A DNA stretch of 64,000 bases from Prosapia bicincta (Eukaryota; Arthropoda; Insecta; Hemiptera; Cercopidae), in assembly GCA_036971475.1 (NCBI GenBank), contig JBAIZL010000058.1, forward strand, positions 2,463,501-2,527,500. Reading direction: 5' to 3'. How positions within the stretch are numbered: position 1 is the first letter of the stretch; each line of letters begins with the position of its first letter. The position numbers and the translations under genes were made by a program. The notes under the pieces are model-generated. The model worked only from the letters and a program-made list of their open reading frames with translations. It ran no database searches and was not told the origin of the DNA. Positions 56,701 to 64,000 of the stretch are shown in pieces.

Positions 56701-57808
56701 GAACATGTGATCAAATGTACGCCAGACACAAAATATAGCAGCAGTTATGTCAATGTAACCAAAGCCTCATACATGTTTGCAAATGACTTTTGAATTTCGA
56801 TCGGTTTTAATTCTAATTTTATCTTTATTATTTTATATCGTAGAGTACTTCTCATTAATTTATATTTTTAACTGATACAATCAATTACATAATTACTAAA
56901 TTTGCAAAATTATAAATACATACTGCATGAAAAAACTGACAATGAACTCATTAAAATACTAAAAAAATTTAATATTGCTGACAAGAAATATACTCGGGAG
57001 TATTAGTTGTTATTTTGATTTATTTTCTAAATAGGACTTTAGGTTCAAAGAAAAAAAATTAATTTTATTTTAGTCTTACAAGTCATGGTGTTCACAATGA
57101 TATTTTAGGAATTGTTTCAGACGAAGTTTGCTATTCAACGTTATACTTCTCATACAAACAAAATCAGGCTTATTCTTGAACTTATGACTGCAAAATTTGA
57201 AACAAGTTTAAAATTTATAAAGCTATAGCCTAAGTCTAAAAGCCGCAGATTTGCGTTCTATGAGAAACATATCGTTATATACTATAGCCTAACTTGCCAA
57301 TTAAAAAAGTAGTTTAAACATGTACCTTATAATGTAAGTTTTTGTGTCAATGTCGACAAGCATTTAAAAGTTCTCCATTTTTTGGGGAAGTACCCCGGGC
57401 TCTATTTATTACCCCCAGGGCAATATTCTGCTCCTCTAGTACAAAACTTGTGACTCCACCCATGGATGTAACCTTAGTTAACAAAAATATTTATATATTT
57501 AATTCAAATAATTTATAAATTAAAAAATATGCATTCTTTTAAAATTCAAAAGTTGTTTGAATATTGTTAATTTTTGTTTGCCTTTGGTTTACAGGATTAG
57601 TGAACGCTCCAAAGTTCATTTTGAAGATATCCTGTATTTCGATTCAGATCCTACCGATATGGAGGATATTGCCAGTTTGGACGTGACTACTGTATTGGTG
57701 GACAAAAACGGCGTTAGTGTCCAGACTGTGTATGAAGGTCTTCGTACATTTAATATGACTCAAATAGAGAGGAATCGAAAATTGAAAACTACCACACTTA
57801 AACCTTAA
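50692..57808 (+). CDS. magnesium-dependent phosphatase 1 homologue, copy 1 (probable pseudo-enzyme)
   Basis: HAD-superfamily MDP1 family; human MDP1 (about 176 residues) is a cytosolic phosphatase acting on phosphotyrosine and sugar-amine phosphates in vitro. Exons 50692-50710, 50820-50880, 55865-56086, 57595-57808 give 171 residues with consistent phases. Landmarks: MIVFNLDETMWPF (motif I), GVISQST (motif II Ser), LLELFDINQYLNIHEIFPGN then K (motif III), ILYFDSDPTDMEDI (motif IV), VQTVYEGLRTF. Motif I should be DxDxT; the first Asp, the phosphate-accepting nucleophile, is Asn here, and the second acid of motif IV is Ser. I chose the ATG at 50692 because copy 2 has Met at the same place and the length fits. 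The frame is open to an ATG at 50518, which would add 58 residues with a hydrophobic segment. Confidence 0.85.
50820..50880 (+). CDS. MDP1 copy 1, coding exon 2
   Basis: Encodes DETMWPFKVDKVMTPPLNVT between acceptor TATTCTAG and donor GTAAGT. Completes motif I. Confidence 0.8.
51015..51770 (+). pseudogene. PLE endonuclease remnant, family H
   Basis: Close relative of 47085-48015 (shared FRSMLHRLKEVPMTTENINK, CDECNKFYIGQTG, HINKKGPHLNTLEQY), 5'-truncated and frameshifted. It lies in the second intron of MDP1 copy 1 in sense orientation. Confidence 0.88.
51796..51841 (+). ncRNA. hammerhead ribozyme motif, family H copy 2
   Basis: Helix I AGACA/UGUCU, canonical core CUGAUGA, extra A, helix II GAUCG/CGAUC (5 perfect pairs, 8-nt loop), GAA, helix III AA/UU with loop CG, cleavage nucleotide C51836. 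Core and all helices are intact. Confidence 0.75.
52287..52329 (-). ncRNA. hammerhead ribozyme motif, family E copy 1
   Basis: Mirror copy of 52364-52406 with the same helices and core CUGAAGA. Confidence 0.75.
52364..52406 (+). ncRNA. hammerhead ribozyme motif, family E copy 2
   Basis: Helix I ACCU/AGGU, core CUGAAGA (fits CUGANGA), extra U, helix II GAUUAC/GUAGUC (6 bp, one G-U) with loop UUU, GAA, helix III AUG/CAU with loop UA, cleavage nucleotide A52402. Every required element is present. Confidence 0.78.
52601..53924. other. MDP1 copy 1 intron sequence
   Basis: No gene recognised. A frame at 53663-53875 is less AT-rich than its surroundings but matches nothing I know. Confidence 0.4.
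53925..54415. repeat. about 120-bp tandem repeat, four diverged units
   Basis: Each unit has a TTCTACTAGCTGTCCACATT-like block, TAATATAATAAAGCAT, GAAACCTGGGG and GTAGGGTTTCATGCAAATAG. The last two units are most alike. An AATAAA hexamer recurs in three units. Confidence 0.8.
54416..55864. other. MDP1 copy 1 intron sequence
   Basis: 54430-54860 is GC-richer but I see no supported gene. Confidence 0.4.
55865..56086 (+). CDS. MDP1 copy 1, coding exon 3
   Basis: Encodes KRNQVVDRVGKVFNLFQDVP, MEDLEKKYFMLGVISQSTDV and LFDINQYLNIHEIFPGNKRK, the core of the HAD fold. Acceptor TAATTTAG, donor GTGAGA. Confidence 0.9.
56265..56390. repeat. small fold-back element
   Basis: Imperfect inverted repeat: TTTAAGGTTAATCACAGA and ACAGATCA at left, TGATCTGTGATC, ATTAATTTTAAACACCTTA at right. 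It shares the ACAGATCAC motif with the element at 21766-22034. Confidence 0.5.
57595..57808 (+). CDS. MDP1 copy 1, coding exon 4 (last)
   Basis: Encodes ISERSKVHFEDILYFDSDPT, DMEDIASLDVTTVLVDKNGV and the C-terminal helix, ending at TAA 57806-57808. Confidence 0.9.
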
Positions 57809-57865
57809 AGTATTGCAAAGTAGAATATGTGTTATTAAAGAGAAGTAATTTTCGTTATGATATCA

Positions 57866-57871
57866 AATAAA
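57866..57871 (+). terminator. polyadenylation signal of MDP1 copy 1
   Basis: AATAAA 58 bases after the stop codon and before the minisatellite. Confidence 0.6.
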
Positions 57872-57982
57872 TATTATGACATAATCTTGCTATTTTGGTT
57901 TATAGAGACTATTTTGTTTTTATAAAATGCTTCAGGTCATATTATTTTTTCATTTTCTCATTCACATTACGAATGAAATTTA

Positions 57983-59876
57983 CAATTCGACTGGTTACAC
58001 CGTAGCAAAATTCGACTGGTTACACCGTTGCAAAATTCGACTGGTTACACCGTTGCAAAATTCGACTGGTTACACCGTAGCAAAATTCGACTGGTTACAC
58101 CGTAGCAAAATTCGACTGGTTACACCGTAGCAAAATTCGACTGGTTACACCGTAGCAAAATTCGACTGATTACACCGATGTAAAATTCGACTGGTTACAC
58201 CGTAGCAAAATTCGACTGGTTACACCGTAGCAAAATTCGACTGGTTACACCGTAGCAAAATTCGACTGATTACACCGATGTAAAATTCGACTGGTTACAC
58301 CGTAGCAAAATTCGACTGGTTACACCGTAGCAAAATTCGACTGGTTACACCGTTGCAAAATTCGACTGGTTACACCGTTGCAAAATTCGACTGGTTACAC
58401 CGTAGCAAAATTCGACTGGTTACACCGTAGCAAAATTCGACTGATTACACCGATGTAAAATTCGACTGGTTACACCGTAGCAAAATTCGACTGGTTACAC
58501 CGTAGCAAAATTCGACTGGTTACACCGTAGCAAAATTCGACTGATTACACCGATGCAAAATTCGACTGATTACACCGATGCAAAATTCGACTGACTACAC
58601 CGATGCAAAATTCGACTGGTTACACCGTAGCAAAATTCGACTGGTTACACCGTAGCAAAATTCGACTGGTTACACCGTAGCAAAATTCGACTGATTACAC
58701 CGATGCAAAATTCGACTGATTACACCGATGCAAAATTCGACTGGTTACACCGATGCAAAATTCGACTGGTTACACCGTAGCAAAATTCAACTGATTACAC
58801 CGATGCAAAATTCGACTGGTTACACCGTAGCAAAATTCGACTGGTTACACCGTAGCAAAATTCGACTGGTTACACCGTAGCAAAATTCGACTGATTACAC
58901 CGATGCAAAATTCGACTGGTTACACCGTAGCAAAATTCGACTGATTACACCGATGCAAAATTCGACTGATTACACCGATGCAAAATTCGACTGATTACAC
59001 CGATGCAAAATTCGACTGATTACACCGATGCAAAATTCGACTTATTACACCGATGCAAAATTCGACCGATTACACCGATGCAAAATTCGACTGATTACAC
59101 CGATGCAAAATTTGACTGATTACACCGATGCAAAATTCGACCGATTACACCGATGCAAAATTCGACTGATTACACCGATGCAAAATTCGACTGATTACAC
59201 CGATGCAAAATTCGACTGATTACACCGATGCAAAATTCGACTGGTTACACCGTAGCAAAATTCGACTGATTACACCGATACAAAATTCGACTGGTTACAC
59301 CGTAGCAAAATTCGAGTGATTACACCGATGCAAAATTCGACAGGTTACACCGATGCAAAATTCGACTGGTTACACCGATGCAAAATTCGACTGGTTACAC
59401 CGATGCAAAATTCGACTGGTTACACCGTAGCAAAATTCGACTGGTTACACCGTAGCAAAATTCGAGTGATTACACCGATGCAAAATTCGACATGTTACAC
59501 CGATGCAAAATTCGACTGGTTACACCTTAGCAAAATTCGACAGGTTACACCGATGCAAAATTCGACAGGTTACACCGTTGCAAAATTCGACTGGTTACAC
59601 CGATGCAAAATTCGACTGGTTACACCGATGCAAAATTCGACTGGTTACACCGATGCAAAATTCGACTGGTTACACCGATGCAAAATTCGACTGGTTACAC
59701 CGATGCAAAATTCGACTGGTTACACCGATGCAAAATTCGACTGGTTACACCGATGCAAAATTCGACTGGTTACACCGATGCAAAATTCGACTGGTTACAC
59801 CGATGCAAAATTCGACTGGTTACACCGATGCAAAATTCGACTGGTTACACCGATGCAAATTCGACTGGTTACACAT
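57983..59876. repeat. 25-bp minisatellite, about 75 copies
   Basis: Unit CAAAATTCGACTGGTTACAC plus a 5-base end that is CGTAG, CGTTG or CGATG. CTGATTACACCGATG variants cluster in the middle and CTGGTTACACCGATG copies fill the right end, so expansion was local. The plus-strand frames are open through much of the array because no unit contains a stop; this is not evidence of a gene. Confidence 0.98.
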
Positions 59877-61130
59877 TTTGCTACGGATTAAAGGAATATT
59901 AAATTTTTTCATAACTTGTTATTCGTTTATTCAAGGCCCCCTAGAGAATGAAAATAGTTCTCAATGCAAAACAAACTTCCTTTAAACAGCTTTATATATC
60001 CTGCATCAGATTTTTAAAATTATAATACAATTATAACATTTTAGAAAAATTCTGGTTTTTTGATATTTTTTAATGCATCTAAAAAATGTATTGTCTTTTA
60101 ATGAATAAAGAAATTTGGAAAGTCAGTTCAAATTAATTAACCAGTTGAATCAAAAGTCAAACACACAAGCAAAGTTTGAAAGCCTGTGATGAAAGAGTTC
60201 AGAAATCTACTAAATAACACGTTCCACAAAATAATTATTTTCTGTTTTTATCATAATTCTATTTTAATATCCTGAATGGTCCAATATTGTCGTGATGATT
60301 TATAATACGACTGATTTAGAATAAAATAAGTTATAAAGTCATTTTAAGTAGCAGCTATGAACTAACTGAAAATGGTTAAGGCAATATATATAGAATATAC
60401 ATAATCCCCCCTTATGCACTCACGCGCCGATTAGTAATTCCCCCCCCCCACACACACACAGGTTACATTTTTCAAACATTTAAGTTTTCACTTTAAATGA
60501 TTTATTTCAATGTACATAACCGTATGGGACCATTTAGGCTGAAACAATTTTTAGAAATCATTTTTTACTACAGTATTGGTAATACAAATAGGCTATAATT
60601 ATTTTACAAATGCAGTTATAGCAATATTTTGCAAAATAATATAAAACGAATTTTGTTTGAATTGGAATTACTCTATTCTTAAATAACGAAACTAATGTGT
60701 TTCGTAAAAAAGTATTAAACACCAATTTTTTTTGGTTGCAATAAGAACCGAAACTATTTGTAAAAATGTACAACTTACTAAGCTGCTATAGTAAACTAAA
60801 GCTATCTGCGACATGAATCAATTATCTGAAACATCTAATCTCATTAACTAAAGTTATAAGAAATAATATTATCAAATATTTTTGTTCTCATATCTAATTG
60901 AAATTCATAAAACAAATTGCAAAACAATGGATCTATCAGTAGAATATTCAAAATTAAAAAAATATATGTCAGTGACTTGTGTTGTGTATTTATTTGGTGG
61001 CGTTCAATGGACACACGTAGTGATGGGCTCAACTCAAAAAGTTACTTTCAAAAGCACGACAATAATTCCCTTAGAAGAAAATAGTATAGAATCTGAAGAG
61101 CTTTCGTTAAATGAAACAAAATCTCAAGAG
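59877..61130. other. intergenic DNA upstream of MDP1 copy 2
   Basis: Contains a C-run followed by (CA)n at about 60440-60461. An ATG at 60927 is in frame with the MDP1 copy 2 exon and would add 68 residues; support is weak. Confidence 0.4.
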
Positions 61131-61149
61131 ATGGTGATATTTGATTTAG
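61131..61149 (+). CDS. MDP1 copy 2, coding exon 1 (short start)
   Basis: MVIFDL followed by donor GTCAGT in phase 1. The Asp nucleophile codon is GAT at 61143-61145. Confidence 0.6.
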
Positions 61150-61262
61150 GTCAGTATTAATAAATATAATATTATTAAAGTCCAAATTAACTAAAAATTA
61201 AATTGAAATAAAAAAACAATCAAAATGTGTTTTTTAAAAATATTTACAAATACTTAACAATA

Positions 61263-61306
<44 letters not shown>

Positions 61307-62148
61307 TAAAATACGTTTTCTTGTTTAATAATTTAAAGCAACATAGGTTATTCAAATACAAGAATTTTGATTAATTTATATCCAAAGCTTTTCGTTGGTA
61401 AACAGTACCAACATCATCAGGAATGAAAATTACACTAATAATAATGTCTGACATTATTGTAATTTTCATTTTTGATGATGTTGGTACTGTTTACCAACGA
61501 AAAGCTTTGGATATAATTTAATAAATATACTTGTATTTGAATAACCTATGTTGGTTTATATACATATATAACTATAATTGTAATAATATATAGTCATTTA
61601 GTGTAATATACTTTTTTTATGCTAAAATAATAAAATAGTCAAATTGTGAAATTATACTCTTTTATTACCTCCAAAATTACAATGACACAACCTTTATATG
61701 TATTGTACTGGTTAATTTGATATTGAGTAAATAGGGTAAAATAACAAAGGGGAAAGTAGTGACTATATTGGTAATTCTTGATTGTTTAAAAAATAAATTT
61801 TTATAGTTTAGTTTATATAAATTATAAACATTAATGAATACTTCTCAGGTATGGTAAAATAGCCTAAAGTTTATTATTTAGTTGTAATTTAAATGTTTAC
61901 GTGCAACAATAAATTTAAATGTTTACGTGCAACAATAAATTTAAATGTTTACGTGCAACAATAAATTTAAATGTTTACGTGCAACAATAAACTTAAATGG
62001 GGTAAGTAGCGAAAATATCAAATTATTATTTTGAGTAAAGGTTACATGAAAATTCATCTAACCTATTATTTTCTTCTTTAGATTATGTAATTTGGCCATT
62101 TTTTGTTGATACTGATAAAAGATTCAACAAGACCTTTCCAACATTAAG
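61131..62148 (+). CDS. magnesium-dependent phosphatase 1, copy 2 (partial, continues past window)
   Basis: Exon 1 (61131-61149) encodes MVIFDL and exon 2 (62082-62148) DYVIWPFFVDTDKRFNKTFP then TL. Together they form motif I DLDYV, with both catalytic Asp residues, and the WPF(W/F)VD signature of MDP1. Exon phases equal those of copy 1. Later exons must lie right of the window or beyond the satellite. It is a tandem paralogue of copy 1, about 3.3 kb downstream of its stop codon. Unlike copy 1 it can be catalytic as far as visible. Confidence 0.78.
61265..61307. repeat. (TA)n microsatellite
   Basis: A TA tract about 30 bases left of the family-D palindrome. Confidence 0.95.
61380..61424 (-). 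ncRNA. hammerhead ribozyme motif, family D copy 3
   Basis: Helix I AUUC/GGAU (one G-U), core CUGAUGA, extra U, helix II GUUGG/CCAAC, GAA, helix III AA/UU with loop GC, U cleavage nucleotide. The intact representative of the family. Confidence 0.7.
61468..61512 (+). ncRNA. hammerhead ribozyme motif, family D copy 4
   Basis: Same as copy 3 except that the core reads UUGAUGA, losing C3 without a matching change at G8. Confidence 0.55.
61885..61998. repeat. 26-bp tandem repeat, four copies
   Basis: Units AATGTTTACGTGCAACAATA plus AATTTA, nearly identical, in the first intron of MDP1 copy 2. Confidence 0.93.
62082..62148 (+). CDS. MDP1 copy 2, coding exon 2
   Basis: Acceptor TTCTTTAG, donor GTAAGT, phase 1 in and phase 2 out, as in copy 1. 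Encodes DYVIWPFFVDTDKRFNKTFP. Confidence 0.82.
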
Positions 62149-62604
62149 GTAAGTATTATTTTTTATATAAAAATAAATTACATTAAATTGAAATATTAAA
62201 TGTAAATAGTGAAATTATTATATAATATAAAATAATTTAATTACAAAAAATTCTGATTAGGTAATTTACTGTGTAGTTAAGCCAATCATACAATTACAAG
62301 TACGCTACTAAATGTTGTGTATTGTTTTATATTACTTTGGATAAATGCAACTAGGCTACCTTTATTACGTAACACTATGTCAAGTTTTTTTTCAATATAA
62401 ATTTTACAGGTTTTGCAAATTATTGAGAATTGTGTGTTCAGTAATTTCAAATAAAACAAACAGATTTTAAGAATTAATAAAATAGAACTTGATCCTAAAA
62501 CTACTCACAGTTGTATTATAGATAATGAAGAAGTGTTTATGTCGCGAGATATAGCGAGATACTTTATCAGTCGATGCGCACTGCCATCTTGATATTTAAA
62601 ATGG
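62149..62604. other. MDP1 copy 2 intron sequence
   Basis: No exon 3 equivalent of copy 1 is visible here. Confidence 0.5.
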
Positions 62605-64000
62605 TGGGGAGCGATGACTCTGCGTTTGTCGAACCTCTCTGGTATATGCATCGGTCCACCACAACTACTGTGTCTTGTTGACCACTGTGCTTATGTGTGC
62701 GAAGGGTAGTACACCTTACCCAGCTAGGATCTACCACCCACGCGCATGCGCAACCTTCAGCTCGGTTCCTTGAGTGGGGAGAGAATGTAGGGGGACCGTT
62801 GACTCTGCGTTTGTCGAACCTCTCTGGTATATGTATCGGTCCACCACAACTACTGTGTCTTGTTGACCACTGTGCTTATGTGTGCGAAGGGTAGTACACC
62901 TTACCCAGCTAGGATCTACCACCCACGCGCATGCGCAACCTTCAGCTCGGTTCCTTGAGTGGGGAGAGAATGTAGGGGGACCGTTGACTCTGCGTTTGTC
63001 GAACCTCTCTGGTATATGTATCGGTCCACCACAACTACTGTGTCTTGTTGACCACTGTGCTTATGTGTGCGAAGGGTAGTAGACCTTACCCAGCTAGGAT
63101 CTACCATCCACGCGCATGCGCAACCTTCAGCTCGGTTCCTTGAGTGGAGAGAGAATGTAGGGGGGGGGGAGCGATGACTCTGCGTTTGTCGAACCTCTCT
63201 GGTATATGTATCGGTCCACCACAACTACTGTGTCTTGTTGACCACTGTGCTTATGTGTGCGAAGGGTAGTAGACCTTACCCAGCTAGGATCTACCATCCA
63301 CGCGCATGCGCAACCTTCAGCTCGGTTCCTTGAGTGGGGAGAGAATGTAGGGGGACCGTTGACTCTGCGTTTGTCGAACCTCTCTGGTATATGTATCGGT
63401 CCACCACAACTACTGTGTCTTGTTGACCACTGTGCTTATGTGTGCGAAGGGTAGTACACCTTACCCAGCTAGGATCTACCACCCACGCGCATGCGCAACC
63501 TTCAGCTCGGTTCCTTGAGTGGGGAGAGAATGTAGGGGGACCGTTGACTCTGCGTTTGTCGAACCTCTCTGGTATATGTATCGGTCCACCACAACTACTG
63601 TGTCTTGTTGACCACTGTGCTTATGTGTGCGAAGGGTAGTAGACCTTACCCAGCTAGGATCTACCATCCACGCGCATGCGCAACCTTCAGCTCGGTTCCT
63701 TGAGTGGAGAGAGAATGTAGGGGGGGGGGAGCGATGACTCTGCGTTTGTCGAACCTCTCTGGTATATGTATCGGTCCACCACAACTACTGTCTTGTTGAC
63801 CACTGTGCTTATGTGTGCGAAGGGTAGTAGACCTTACCCAGCTAGGATCTACCATCCACGCGCATGCGCAACCTTCAGCTCGGATCCTTGAGTCGGGAGA
63901 GAATGTAGGGGGGGGGGGAGCGATGACTCTGCGTTTGTCGAACCTCTCTGGTATATGTATCGGTCCACCACAACTGCTGTGTCTTGTTGACCACTGTGCT
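62605..64000. repeat. 185-190-bp satellite with 560-bp higher-order period, continues past window
   Basis: The start of GACTCTGCGTTTGTCG recurs at 62616, 62801, 62986, 63176, 63361, 63546, 63736 and 63925, that is 185, 185, 190, 185, 185, 190, 189. Monomers three apart match best, giving a 560-bp higher-order unit; the 190-bp type carries a longer G-run. Each monomer has the palindrome GCGCATGCGC. It is much GC-richer than the rest of the window. Open frames in it are repeat artefacts. Confidence 0.97.

Larger units (their letters stand above)
61340..61552. mobile_element. family-D palindromic hammerhead module, locus 2
   Basis: Inverted arms (from AACATAGGTTATTC at left to its complement at right) around 61446, each with a hammerhead motif. 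Homologous to 6229-6411 in the hammerhead part, with different outer arms. It lies in the first intron of MDP1 copy 2. Confidence 0.78.

Noticed and set aside
59316..59891. 191-codon ORF as a repetitive protein gene
   Set aside because: It is entirely the 25-bp minisatellite, open by composition, in several frames at once.
60927..61130. N-terminal extension of MDP1 copy 2
   Set aside because: In frame and ATG-started but unlike any MDP1 N-terminus I know and unlike the copy 1 extension.
62697..63855. Recurring 63-102-codon ORFs on both strands
   Set aside because: They recur with the satellite period and have no homology or gene structure.

Overview
This is an AT-rich, intron-rich animal nuclear segment, most likely from an arthropod. 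The evidence is spliced genes with GT/AG introns, mariner, piggyBac and non-LTR elements, several families of Penelope-like elements (PLEs), and large minisatellites. A chelicerate is plausible but cannot be shown from the sequence alone.

Host genes. (1) TADA3, a subunit of the SAGA/ATAC histone-acetyltransferase module, lies on the minus strand from 40859 to 7804. I reconstruct ten coding exons with matching phases, giving 483 codons spread over 33 kb. Its introns hold most of the repeats on the left half of the window. (2) A magnesium-dependent phosphatase 1 (MDP1) homologue lies on the plus strand (exons at 50692-50710, 50820-50880, 55865-56086, 57595-57808). Its catalytic nucleophile Asp reads as Asn, so it is a probable pseudo-phosphatase. 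(3) A second MDP1 paralogue starts at 61131 with an intact DxDxV motif and runs off the right edge.

Repeats by region. 0-7 kb: PLE 3' end, two palindromic hammerhead-bearing modules, (TA)n tracts and a mariner with an intact transposase. 8-16 kb: a decayed mariner and a 3.66-kb near-perfect palindrome made of two head-to-head PLE copies. 16.6-21.2 kb: a 31-bp minisatellite. 24-25 kb: a LINE fragment with RNase H. 28-34 kb: PLE scraps, a 40-bp minisatellite and a mariner fragment. 35.8-38.4 kb: two TTAA-flanked piggyBac-type elements. 42-52.6 kb: a PLE graveyard. 58-59.9 kb: a 25-bp minisatellite. 62.6 kb to the end: a GC-richer satellite of about 187 bp with a three-monomer higher-order period of 560 bp.

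Most interesting signal. I can fold more than 20 short segments (about 40-46 nt) by hand into hammerhead ribozyme architecture: helix I, 7-nt core, one extra A/U/G, helix II, GAA, a 1-3 bp helix III, cleavage nucleotide, helix I. They fall into about eight sequence families (A-H here), sit at PLE ends or in small palindromes, and often occur as inverted pairs. Several families replace the invariant C3-G8 core pair by U3-A8, a covariation that argues for conserved RNA structure. One inverted pair (52236-52488) is a precise insertion with a 13-bp target duplication inside another repeat, so these palindromic hammerhead modules appear to move as units. Hammerheads in PLEs are already known; the paired palindromic organisation, the U3-A8 cores and the stand-alone mobile module are what deserve checking.
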